Shown here piece by piece: positions 1 through 7,909 of a stretch of 34,404 bases of DNA. The notes under the pieces are model-generated. The model was not told where the DNA came from, made no database searches, and saw nothing but the letters and a program-made list of their open reading frames with translations. The translations under genes were made by a program, and so were the position numbers. The stretch's first letter is position 1; each line of letters starts with the position of its first letter. The stretch comes from Lachnospiraceae bacterium UBA5902 (GTDB lineage Bacteria; Bacillota; Clostridia; Lachnospirales; Lachnospiraceae), in contig DJEI01000052.1 of NCBI GenBank assembly GCA_002431865.1, forward strand, positions 1 through 34,404, given 5' to 3'.

Positions 1-657
1 ATAAATAGGAATTTGCAGGAGCAGGCTAAAGCTATATTTGAACAAGAATTGCTGAAAGTTGAAAAAATACCACCAAGTTGGAAAAAGGGTTCATTGATAG
101 ATATAGCTGAATTCTTGAATGGATTAGCGATGCAAAAATTCAGACCTGGTGATGGAGAAATAGCGATACCTGTTCTAAAAATAAAAGAGCTTAGGCAGGG
201 ATCGTGTGATTCGAGTAGTGACGTATGTTCATCAAAGATAAAATCAGAATATATAATTCATGATGGGAATGTGATTTTTTCTTGGTCAGGAAGTTTATTG
301 GTTGATTTTTGGTGTGGTGGGGAGTGTGGACTTAATCAGCATTTGTTTAAGGTATCTTCAAAGAAATTTGATAGATGGTTTTATTATGCGTGGACACTAT
401 ATCATCTTGATAGATTTATTGCGGTTGCTAGTGATAAGGCAACGACGATGGGGCATATAAAGAGAGACGAGCTTTCAAAGGCTGAAGTATTAATTCCAGA
501 TGAGTTGGATTATAGAAGAATTGGAAAGATGATGGAACCTATTTATGATATGATTATATCTAATAGGATTGCTAATAGAAAATTAGCAATATTACGCGAT
601 CAGTTAATACCTAACCTTATGTCAGGGAAAATTGACGTATCGGATATAGAGAAATAA
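1..657 (+). CDS. hsdS: Type I restriction-modification specificity subunit HsdS, 3' part only
   Basis: The reading frame is open from the first base, so the gene is cut by the window edge and the TTG at 13 is probably not a start. HsdS sets the DNA sequence recognised by the HsdM/HsdR complex. The visible 218 codons form one target-recognition domain: a short IPPSWKKGSLIDIAEF entry typical of the beginning of such a domain, a middle with GNVIFSWSGS and GLNQHLFKV, and a C-terminal conserved helix with NRKLAILRDQLIPNLMSGKI. That last stretch is a hallmark of HsdS C-termini. The first recognition domain and hsdM would lie to the left. hsdR follows after about 500 bases that hold a separate toxin-antitoxin-like unit. 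The gene is noticeably A+T rich, as is usual for restriction loci gained by transfer. Confidence 0.9.
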   Translation: MNRNLQEQAKAIFEQELLKVEKIPPSWKKGSLIDIAEFLNGLAMQKFRPGDGEIAIPVLKIKELRQGSCDSSSDVCSSKIKSEYIIHDGNVIFSWSGSLLVDFWCGGECGLNQHLFKVSSKKFDRWFYYAWTLYHLDRFIAVASDKATTMGHIKRDELSKAEVLIPDELDYRRIGKMMEPIYDMIISNRIANRKLAILRDQLIPNLMSGKIDVSDIEK

Positions 658-708
658 TTGAATATTGATATGCATGCCGAATCTGCATAATTAGAACAGA
701 ATATACGT

Positions 709-740
709 TTGACATAAAAGCGGTTGAATGCTAATATAAT
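709..740 (+). promoter_or_regulatory. Promoter of the small plus-strand RNA
   Basis: A perfect -35 box TTGACA (709-714) is followed 17 bases later by TAATAT (732-737), which overlaps a perfect TATAAT (735-740, spacing 20). Transcription should start near 744-748, just at the GGTGCTACC leader motif. No protein gene with a ribosome binding site follows before the terminator, so the promoter appears to serve a small RNA. Confidence 0.7.
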
Positions 741-743
741 ATC

Positions 744-829
744 AGAAGGTGCTACCGATAGACGGTTAGCCCTGATGTTTAAGTGTAAAATAACCGCTCG
801 GTCAGGTCAGGACAAGGGCGGTTATTTTT
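744..829 (+). ncRNA. Putative antitoxin RNA of a type I toxin-antitoxin pair
   Basis: This is a short transcription unit of about 85 nt between a strong promoter (709-740) and a hairpin terminator (789-829), with no convincing reading frame. It converges on the minus-strand peptide gene at 822-926 and overlaps the 3' end of that gene's mRNA, including its stop codon. That geometry is known for type I systems such as txpA/ratA, where the antisense RNA pairs with the 3' part of the toxin mRNA. The RNA begins with GGTGCTACC and can fold a 5' hairpin (CTACCG with CGGTTAG). The ends are estimated from the promoter and terminator. The antitoxin role is inferred from layout only. Confidence 0.6.
789..829. 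terminator. Bidirectional terminator shared by the peptide mRNA and the antisense RNA
   Basis: A 9-bp perfect stem (AATAACCGC at 789-797 with GCGGTTATT at 818-826) surrounds a 20-base loop. It is followed by T-rich sequence on the plus strand (825-829) and by TTATTTTAC on the minus strand, so it can end both convergent transcripts. The right arm contains the stop codon (822-824) of the minus-strand peptide. Confidence 0.7.
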
Positions 830-926
830 GTGTCTTATTATTGCTCTTAGAACCAACGGTATAACCAAGAGCAAAGCAAGTAATACATAAGCTGATTATG
901 GCTATAAAAAGCTCCGTTGTAAGCAT
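822..926 (-). CDS. 34-residue hydrophobic membrane peptide, putative type I toxin (holin-like toxin type)
   Basis: The gene starts with ATG at 926-924 behind GGAGG (940-936, 9-base spacing) and ends with TAA at 824-822. The peptide begins MLTTELFIAIISLCITCF, continues ALGYTVGSKS, and ends in a polar KTQK tail, so it has one membrane span and a short basic tail. This pattern matches the small peptides usually annotated as putative holin-like toxins in Firmicutes, which resemble TxpA/BsrG-type type I toxins. It has its own promoter (1035-1063) and a leader of about 100 nt. A convergent small RNA overlaps its 3' end. It sits between hsdS and hsdR on the opposite strand. Toxicity is inferred from family likeness and layout, and I have not matched it to a named homologue. 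Confidence 0.72.
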   Translation of the reverse strand: MLTTELFIAIISLCITCFALGYTVGSKSNNKTQK

Positions 927-1034
927 AAGCACAAACCTCCTTAACAGATTTCCTGAATGGATTTCTATGTAAACACAAGCTATAACTCTTGTGGAGAAGG
1001 TTAACCGCCTACCGAATAGGGTAGCACCATATTT

Positions 1035-1063
1035 ATTATATCAAACATATGTTCGAAAATCAA
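1035..1063 (-). promoter_or_regulatory. Promoter of the minus-strand toxin peptide
   Basis: Read on the minus strand, TTGATT (1063-1058) and a perfect TATAAT (1040-1035) are separated by exactly 17 bases. The expected start near 1028 coincides with the GGTGCTACC leader motif, the same motif that begins the opposing RNA. This leaves a 5' leader of about 100 nt, which includes a small hairpin (CACAAG 974-979 with CTTGTG 988-993). Confidence 0.7.
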
Positions 1064-1154
1064 CTTATATTGAGAAGATAAATTTTTATTTATTTTATAA
1101 CCAATTGAAAAACATTGAAGTTATTTGTTTAGAATCTACGTGAGGGGGTTAAAC

Positions 1155-4100
1155 ATGTCAAATTTATTTACGGAGGACACATATGAACAGGCTGTAATAG
1201 AGTTGTTTGAAGGCATGGGGTATGAGCATATTTATGCGCCGGATTACGATAGAGATTATACGAGTCCGTTTTTAGATGCTGTTTTATATGGTAGTCTGTT
1301 ACGGATCAATCGGAATCTTCCAGAGGAAGCAGTCAAAGAAGCGATATTGAAATTAAAAAACTTTGATATGGGAAGCTTATTGCAGAAGAACATAATATTT
1401 ATGGATTATCTGCAAAATGGAATTACAGTAAAGATTCTGGTAAAAGGCGAGGAACAGTCAGTTATAGTTCGACTGGTCGATTATGGAACGGTAGATAATA
1501 ATTCTTTTTGCGTTGTAAATCAATTTACATTTCTTGAGAACGGAAATAATCGGCGCCCGGATATTATATTGTTTATCAATGGCATGCCACTCGTATTGAT
1601 GGAATTAAAAAGTCCATCAAAGGATGAGGTTGGTGTGGAAAATGCATATCATCAGATTCGGAATTATATGCAGGATATTCCATCTATGTTCTATTACAAT
1701 GCTATTTGTGTAGTCAGTGATTTATCTACAAATAAAGCGGGAACGATTACTTCTGGATTAGATCGTTTTATGGAATGGAAAACAAAGGATGGCAATTATG
1801 AAGAAACGTCGTATGCTCAATTTGATACATTTTACGAGGGAATGTTTCAGAAAAAACGGTTGCTGGATATCCTAAAGAATTTTATCCTTTTTTCAGGAAC
1901 GGGTACAGGGAGATTCAAGGTTTTAGCTGGATATCATCAGTATTTTGCTGTTCGAAAGGCGATTGAAAAGGCAAAGATTGCGACGAAAACGGATGGAAAA
2001 GGCGGTGTGTTTTGGCATACACAAGGTTCAGGAAAATCATTGTCAATGGTATTTTATGCACATTTATTGCAAGAAGCACTGGATAGTCCAACAATCGTTG
2101 TGATGACAGACCGTATCGACTTGGATGATCAGCTTTATGCGCAATTTTCACAGTGTGCGGATTTCTTGAGACAGACACCTGTACAGGCAGAAAGCAAAGA
2201 ACATTTGAAAACACTTTTGGATGGAAGAAGTGCAAATGGCATTATATTTACGACAATGTTTAAGTTTGAACGGGGAGAAAAGCCGCTTTCGGAACGAAGA
2301 AATATTGTTGTGATGGCGGATGAAGCGCATCGTGGACAGTATGGGTTTGAGGAGAAAATTGTATTGTCCGAAAATGAAGCTGGAGAAAAAGAGGCACATA
2401 CAGTTATTGGTAATGCACGAATCATTCATGATGCTTTGCCGAATGCAACATTTATCGGATTCACTGGTACACCGATTTCTGCAAAAGATCGTAATACACG
2501 GGAAGTTTTTGGTGAATATATTGATGTGTATGATATGACACAGGCAGTGGAAGACGGTGCGACACGTCCAGTGTATTATGAGAGTCGGGTTGTCCATTTG
2601 AAATTGGATCAAAATACACTTGCTTTAATTGATTCCACTTATGATATCTTGGAACAACAGTCAGATGCTGCAACGATCGAGAAAAGCAAGAAGATGCTTG
2701 GACAGATGGAAAGTGTTTTGGGAGCAGATTCTACGATTGCGTCTCTGTGCGATGATATTGTAGAACATTATGAGAAAAACAGAGAGCATCTGTTAACTGG
2801 AAAAGCTATGATTGTCGCTTATTCGCGGACAATAGCGATGAAGATATATCGCCGTATCTTAGAGATTCGTCCAACGTGGAAAGAAAAGATCGGAGTCGTG
2901 ATGACTGGCGGAAATAATGATCCTGAGGATTGGAAAGAGATCATTGGAACGAAGGCACATAAAGAAGAGCTGGCTCGTAAATTTAAGGATGACAACGATC
3001 CAATGAAAATTGCAATTGTGGTAGATATGTGGCTGACTGGCTTTGATGTACCATCTCTGGCGACCATGTATGTATATAAACCAATGCATGGATACAATCT
3101 GATGCAGGCTATTGCGCGTGTCAATCGTGTATTTAAGGACAAAGAAGGCGGTTTGATCGTTGATTATGTCGGTATTGCGTCGGCATTAAAAACAGCGATG
3201 AAAGAATATACGAAACGGGATCAGTCTAAATATGGAGACATGAATATCGCGAAGATTGCCTACCCGAAATTTCAGGAAAAACTTCAGGTATGTAAAGATT
3301 TGCTGCATGGTTATAATTTTAGTGCGTTTATCGGTGGAACGCCTCTCGTAATGGCAAAATTAATTACCGGCGGCGTGAATTTTGTGTTGGATGCGAAAGC
3401 ACCAGAGAGAAAAGATTTATTCCTGAAAGAAGCTTTGCTTTTGAAACAGTCTCACACGCTTTGTTCAAGTATGACAACAGAACAAGAACGGCATGAGGCG
3501 GCTTATATGGAGGCTGTCCGATCTACAGTGATTAAGATTACATATGGAGGTTCTAACGGAAAGACACTTTCGTTGAAAGAGATTAATACTCAGATTAATG
3601 ATTTGCTGAAAGCGGCAGTGCAAAGTGAAGGGGTTATCAATTTATTCGACAGCAGTAAAACGGGTGGAGAGAATTTTAATTTATTTGATCCGGCAGTATT
3701 GGATGAAATTTCACGTATGAAAGAAAAGAATATTGCAGTTGAGCTATTGAAAAAACTGATGGCGGAACAGGTAACTTTGTACAAGCGAACCAATGTTGTA
3801 CAATCACAGAAGTTCTCGGAAAAAATCACACAGTTGATGAACTCGTATTACAACGGACTTATTACGAATGAAGAAGTAATAAAGGAACTTTTGAAGACCG
3901 CAGAGGAGATTGCCAATCTGTATAAGAGTGGACAGGCGCTTGGACTTTCACAGGAAGAATTGGCATTTTATGATGCGCTTACAAAGCCGGAACATATAAT
4001 AGATTTTTACGAGAATGATCAGTTGGTTGCATTGACAAAAGAACTGACAGAAATGCTCCGTAAGAACCGCACGATTGACTGGCAGAAGAAAGAAACGGCG

Positions 4101-4337
4101 AGAGCAACCATGCGAAAAATGGTTAAACGATTACTGAAAAAATATAAATATCCGCCAGAGGACTATGATTTTGCAATTAATACGGTAATTAGTCAATGTG
4201 AACTTTGGACAGATCAGGCACCGATGAATTATCCATCAGATAACATTGTAAAACATGATTTCAATAATGCTGTAGGAAATCAGATCTTAAATATGGTTGC
4301 GGATGATGGTGTGTTATATGAGACAACGAAAAAGTAG
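1155..4337 (+). CDS. hsdR: Type I restriction enzyme motor/nuclease subunit HsdR
   Basis: HsdR cuts and translocates DNA in the type I restriction complex. I use ATG 1155 because TGAGGGGGTT lies just upstream; a longer frame from TTG 1125 has no such site. The protein has about 1060 residues, normal for the family. It has an N-terminal PD-(D/E)xK-type nuclease (D136 in RRPDIILF, then E150 and K152 in MELKSP), a Walker A loop TQGSGKS (289-295), a DEAH box (389-392), and FTGTP as helicase motif III. The C-terminal motor lobe contains MWLTGFDVPS and QAIARVNRV. A long helical C-terminus probably docks on HsdM. All key motifs are intact, so the subunit looks functional. The gene is separated from hsdS by the toxin-antitoxin-like unit. 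A clear promoter was not found, although the A+T-rich 1060-1150 interval could hold one. Confidence 0.95.
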   Translation: MSNLFTEDTYEQAVIELFEGMGYEHIYAPDYDRDYTSPFLDAVLYGSLLRINRNLPEEAVKEAILKLKNFDMGSLLQKNIIFMDYLQNGITVKILVKGEEQSVIVRLVDYGTVDNNSFCVVNQFTFLENGNNRRPDIILFINGMPLVLMELKSPSKDEVGVENAYHQIRNYMQDIPSMFYYNAICVVSDLSTNKAGTITSGLDRFMEWKTKDGNYEETSYAQFDTFYEGMFQKKRLLDILKNFILFSGTGTGRFKVLAGYHQYFAVRKAIEKAKIATKTDGKGGVFWHTQGSGKSLSMVFYAHLLQEALDSPTIVVMTDRIDLDDQLYAQFSQCADFLRQTPVQAESKEHLKTLLDGRSANGIIFTTMFKFERGEKPLSERRNIVVMADEAHRGQYGFEEKIVLSENEAGEKEAHTVIGNARIIHDALPNATFIGFTGTPISAKDRNTREVFGEYIDVYDMTQAVEDGATRPVYYESRVVHLKLDQNTLALIDSTYDILEQQSDAATIEKSKKMLGQMESVLGADSTIASLCDDIVEHYEKNREHLLTGKAMIVAYSRTIAMKIYRRILEIRPTWKEKIGVVMTGGNNDPEDWKEIIGTKAHKEELARKFKDDNDPMKIAIVVDMWLTGFDVPSLATMYVYKPMHGYNLMQAIARVNRVFKDKEGGLIVDYVGIASALKTAMKEYTKRDQSKYGDMNIAKIAYPKFQEKLQVCKDLLHGYNFSAFIGGTPLVMAKLITGGVNFVLDAKAPERKDLFLKEALLLKQSHTLCSSMTTEQERHEAAYMEAVRSTVIKITYGGSNGKTLSLKEINTQINDLLKAAVQSEGVINLFDSSKTGGENFNLFDPAVLDEISRMKEKNIAVELLKKLMAEQVTLYKRTNVVQSQKFSEKITQLMNSYYNGLITNEEVIKELLKTAEEIANLYKSGQALGLSQEELAFYDALTKPEHIIDFYENDQLVALTKELTEMLRKNRTIDWQKKETARATMRKMVKRLLKKYKYPPEDYDFAINTVISQCELWTDQAPMNYPSDNIVKHDFNNAVGNQILNMVADDGVLYETTKK

Positions 4338-4378
4338 TAAATCGATGCAGAATGAAGAAAGGTACAAGGGCAGGGGTT

Positions 4379-7300
4379 ATGAACATATGGACGATACTTG
4401 GAATCGGACAGACAGATGATAAGGGCGCGATCAAACAGGCATATCGCGAGCGGTTAAAATCTGTGAATCCAGAGGAGGATGCAGATGGTTTCATGGAGCT
4501 TCGAAATGCCTATGAGGAGGCGATTGCAAGCTGTGACAGGCAGGAAACACTGCCGGAGGATATGGATGACGAATATTCAGAAGGTTTACAGCCGCCACGG
4601 ACGGAGCTGACAGATAAGTTAGAACAACTATACAATGATTATCCGAACCGTATCCGTGTGGAGGCGTGGAGAGAGCTGTTTCGCGAGGATGCGTTTGTAT
4701 CGCTTGATACAGAGGCAGAAGCGCTGGAGGAGCTGCTTGTATTCTTGATGGATCATTATCGGATGCCCGATGCAGTCTTTCGTGAGATTGTGGACCGATT
4801 TGATATCGCGCTGCGCAAAGAAGATCTGCTGGTGAAATTCCCAGAGGATTATATTTCCTATATTCTTGGGATAGCGGCGCGGAAACAGGACGGCTTTGCC
4901 TATGAATATCTGACTGGAGATTATACATATGCCGATGACTATATTGAGCAGTATCTGAAGATTGAGCGGATGGACAAGCAGGATGAGTCAACGCCGGAGA
5001 ACCGGACGGCACTCCACAAGGAACTGGAGCGACTGAAACAGCTTCCACTTACACATCCACATGGCGACGTGCTGGAGATTTATTTGCAGATGAGGGATAC
5101 GCATTTGCAGGAAAAGGATGCGGAACAGCCACTGCCGAGAGCGGAAGCGGAGGCTGTATATGAGGCGCTTTTGGGACGGATCAATGCGAACCTTGAGCGG
5201 TACCCGAAGGACGAGACGACAAAGTTTATCAAGAGCGAGATGCTGTACCGCTTAGAACGATATGAGGAGGCAAAGCAGGTCGCAGAGGAGATCCTTGCGG
5301 AGAATCCGGATTACGCGGATGCAAAGTATTGCTTAGGGGATATATATTATGCGATGGGCGACTTGGAGAAGGCAAAGGATATCTTCGAGGAGCTGATGCG
5401 CGATTATTATGGAGATGTGGCATATCTTAACCGGCTGCAGCAGGTAAATGAAGCAATCATTGAGAAATGGAAGCAGGATGTGGCCAAGCATCCGGAAGAT
5501 CACCAGAAGAAGTTAGACCTGGCATGGTGTTATTATCAGAATCAACGGGAGCCGGAAGCGTTGGAGGTGTTCGATACATTTGAGCCGGAGGGGGATGAGA
5601 TCTTCACCTATTGTAATGCGAAGGGCAGATGTTATCTGGCAACCGGACAGACGGAGAAGGCACTGCCATTGTTCTTAAAATGGAAGAAGGCAATTGAGGA
5701 TATACAGCCGGAAGAAGGCGGCTATACAGAAGAACAGCAGAGACGCAGAAAGCGGTATCCGTATGCACATACGCTGATCGCAAACTGTTACTATAACCTG
5801 AAAGAGTACGAGAATGCGAAGGAATATATACAGCTTCCGGTCGAAACGGAGCATGAGGAGCAGATCACCGGACTGATCCTGAATCTCCGGATTCTCTATG
5901 AATTGCGGGAGTATGGTAACTGCATGAAGGCGTGCGATGCGATGATAGAGCATATAAATTATGAATCTATGGTCTATGAGAATGAGTACTGGGCACATTG
6001 TTATCGTGCAAAATGCTGTTACATGTTAGATTATCTGCAGGAATGCATCTATTCGGCGGAGAAGGCGATACGGATCTATCCATATGGTGTGGAACCGTAC
6101 ATACAGCAGATACTGACTTTCCAGCAGGCAGAACAGTATAAGGATGCCGAAAATGTGATGGCACAGTACCGGGAGTTCCGTCCGGAGAGCGATGCGATGG
6201 ATTATTATGAGGCGTTAAACCTCCGTGCACAGGAAAAAACGGAGGAAGCGTTGAAGCTTTTGGAGAAGGTGGATGCAAATTATAAGGCGGATGAATCCGA
6301 TCTGCCGAATTATGAAGATCTGTTGTTAGAGCTGGCAGATCTCTATGATGAATCAAACCGAAATGAGGAGTCCATTGCGGTTTATAAGAAGGTTGCGTCT
6401 ATCAATCCGAAAAATCCGGATGTGTTTGGATATCTGGGATATATGTACCGGAAGGTGCATGAGATGGATCTTGCAATCAAGGCATACGAGGATCAGATCC
6501 GTGTACGGCCGCATGCAGCATATTATACGAATCTTGGATTTATCTACTGGGAGCGGCAGGATTACGAGAAAGCATTGGAGAATTTTGAACAGTCACTGGC
6601 AATCGCACCGGAGCGGTCTGACCGGGATATCCGTAGAAAGACAGAGGTCATTCGTTTCAAATCCCGTGTGCTGCTCTGCCTGAACCGGATTACAGAAGGC
6701 TGCCAGATTCTGCTGGATGCGCTTCAAAAATATGGAGATGATGTGGATCAGCAGCTTCGTATCGAGGCAGGATTGGGACTCACAAGAGCGGATCGCTATC
6801 TGGAGGCAATGCAGCTGTTGGAAAGCTATGCGGAGGAAGGCACGGATGAAAAACTGCGGTTTGACTGCGCGAGTCTTCTGATGGAGCTTGCGGGGGAAGA
6901 GGACGATACCCTGATGATGGATCAGATGTATCAGCTCGGTATAAAGTTAAAGCCGGATAATACGAGCATTTACAGCAAGTACGGCAGAGTGCTTATCATG
7001 AGTGGCAGATATGCGGACGCGGTCGATGCATACAAAAAGGCAGTCAACTTAAATAAAGACACTAATTATTATGGAGAACTGTTGGAGGCACTCTATCTGC
7101 GGGATGGAGAGATCAAGTCCGAGTATGCAGAGTATTTAAGCAAGGCTGTGATACCGGAGGAAGACCGGAAGACACCGCTTGAATATATCAAGCTTGCAAG
7201 ATATTGCCGGGTGATCGGTGATTATGCAGATGCGGAGAAATATCTTCAGCAGGCAGTTACGATGAAGGCTTGCTCAAGCTGTGGGTATCATGGCTGCGAG

Positions 7301-7444
7301 GAAGGCTATTATGAGCTTGGAATCCTGTATGAGGCAATGGGCGAACGGGAGAAAGCCATTGAGGCCTATGAGAAGGCAATTGAGGCGCATGGACACTGCT
7401 ATGTCTATGAGAAACGGCTGCAGGATCTGCTTGAAAATAGTTAA
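4379..7444 (+). CDS. Large TPR-repeat protein with a degenerate J-like N-terminal domain
   Basis: The protein has about 1021 residues. The chosen start MNIWTILGIG has a purine-rich site (GGGCAGGGG) directly upstream. ATG 4352 would add nine residues but has no ribosome binding site. The first 50 residues resemble a J domain: IWTILGIG, a basic helix AIKQAYRERLK, then FMELRNAYEEA. The HPD tripeptide needed to stimulate DnaK is replaced by NPE in KSVNPEED. The rest is mostly tetratricopeptide-like helices, with clear copies such as YADAKYCLGDIYYAMGDLEK and PDVFGYLGYMYRK, and a Cys/His cluster ACSSCGYHGC near the end. No signal peptide or membrane segment is seen, so it is probably a cytoplasmic scaffold. 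It starts 41 bases after hsdR with no terminator between them, but its higher G+C suggests it belongs to the chromosome backbone. The specific function is unknown. Confidence 0.85.
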   Translation: MNIWTILGIGQTDDKGAIKQAYRERLKSVNPEEDADGFMELRNAYEEAIASCDRQETLPEDMDDEYSEGLQPPRTELTDKLEQLYNDYPNRIRVEAWRELFREDAFVSLDTEAEALEELLVFLMDHYRMPDAVFREIVDRFDIALRKEDLLVKFPEDYISYILGIAARKQDGFAYEYLTGDYTYADDYIEQYLKIERMDKQDESTPENRTALHKELERLKQLPLTHPHGDVLEIYLQMRDTHLQEKDAEQPLPRAEAEAVYEALLGRINANLERYPKDETTKFIKSEMLYRLERYEEAKQVAEEILAENPDYADAKYCLGDIYYAMGDLEKAKDIFEELMRDYYGDVAYLNRLQQVNEAIIEKWKQDVAKHPEDHQKKLDLAWCYYQNQREPEALEVFDTFEPEGDEIFTYCNAKGRCYLATGQTEKALPLFLKWKKAIEDIQPEEGGYTEEQQRRRKRYPYAHTLIANCYYNLKEYENAKEYIQLPVETEHEEQITGLILNLRILYELREYGNCMKACDAMIEHINYESMVYENEYWAHCYRAKCCYMLDYLQECIYSAEKAIRIYPYGVEPYIQQILTFQQAEQYKDAENVMAQYREFRPESDAMDYYEALNLRAQEKTEEALKLLEKVDANYKADESDLPNYEDLLLELADLYDESNRNEESIAVYKKVASINPKNPDVFGYLGYMYRKVHEMDLAIKAYEDQIRVRPHAAYYTNLGFIYWERQDYEKALENFEQSLAIAPERSDRDIRRKTEVIRFKSRVLLCLNRITEGCQILLDALQKYGDDVDQQLRIEAGLGLTRADRYLEAMQLLESYAEEGTDEKLRFDCASLLMELAGEEDDTLMMDQMYQLGIKLKPDNTSIYSKYGRVLIMSGRYADAVDAYKKAVNLNKDTNYYGELLEALYLRDGEIKSEYAEYLSKAVIPEEDRKTPLEYIKLARYCRVIGDYADAEKYLQQAVTMKACSSCGYHGCEEGYYELGILYEAMGEREKAIEAYEKAIEAHGHCYVYEKRLQDLLENS

Positions 7445-7473
7445 AAGATATGAATAGCATAGCTTAAAGGTAT

Positions 7474-7520
7474 CACGCACATGAAATTTGTACTTGTACA
7501 TTTCGTGTGCGTGTGTTATT
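7474..7520 (+). terminator. Long hairpin, probable terminator after the TPR gene
   Basis: A 14-bp stem, CACGCACATGAAAT (7474-7487) with ATTTCGTGTGCGTG (7500-7513), contains one G-T pair and encloses a 12-base loop. The following tract TGTTATTATT is T-rich but not a clean run, so termination may be partial. It separates the TPR gene from the riboswitch operon. Confidence 0.55.
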
Positions 7521-7546
7521 ATTGCGACGAATTGAATTCATAATAT
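7519..7546 (+). promoter_or_regulatory. Candidate promoter of the cobalamin-riboswitch operon
   Basis: TTATTG (7519-7524) and TAATAT (7541-7546) are spaced by 16 bases and sit immediately before the riboswitch aptamer. The boxes are imperfect, so the call rests mainly on position. Confidence 0.35.
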
Positions 7547-7740
7547 ACGGTGCCATGGAGCTTTTTGTTTATGGAAAGCAGACATGTGTTAAAAGGGAAG
7601 CAGGTGGAAGTCCTGCACGATCTCGTCACTGTAAGCCGGGAGTATACATTCGATATCGGAAGATAACCACTGGCCGCAAGGCTGGGAAGGGGAATGTGTA
7701 TGAGGATCGGTAAGTCAGGAAACCTGCCGTGTATTGGTAC
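7547..7740 (+). promoter_or_regulatory. Cobalamin (B12) riboswitch aptamer
   Basis: The leader carries the ordered conserved blocks of the cobalamin riboswitch: ACGGTGCC near 7547; AAAAGGGAAGCAGGTG (7591-7606); GTCCTGCACGATCTCGTCAC, which leads into CACTGTAAGCC; then CCACTGGCCGCAAGG, CTGGGAAGGGG and the B12 box AAGTCAGGAAACCTGCCG (7712-7729). This class binds adenosyl- or other cobalamins and normally lowers expression of downstream genes when bound. A strong terminator follows at 7808-7841 and is the likely expression platform. The downstream operon encodes a cobaltochelatase-like lipoprotein and an ABC importer, which fits B12-repressed uptake genes. The aptamer ends are approximate. Confidence 0.93.
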
Positions 7741-7807
7741 AGGAAGAATTTCCAGATCACGAGTAATTGGTCGTACCGTTGTAGATTAAGTTCTATGGCC
7801 TGTTGCT

Positions 7808-7841
7808 CCGTCAGTTTGTGATTTCGCTGGCGGTTTTTTTT
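7808..7841 (+). terminator. Riboswitch expression-platform terminator
   Basis: CCGTCAG (7808-7814) pairs with CTGGCGG (7827-7833) through one G-T pair, followed by eight T residues (7834-7841). It lies about 70 bases after the B12 box and about 70 bases before the first gene of the operon. This suggests that ligand-bound aptamer promotes termination here. Confidence 0.85.
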
Positions 7842-7909
7842 CTGTGCGTCTGAATTGATTCTTAATAAGTGACTGGATAAAAAACAAAAGGAAAGAGGTA
7901 CAGAAAGAA

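Noticed and set aside
7507..7713. 68-codon plus-strand open frame upstream of cbiK
   Set aside because: It overlaps the conserved blocks of the cobalamin riboswitch, so the sequence is explained as structured RNA.
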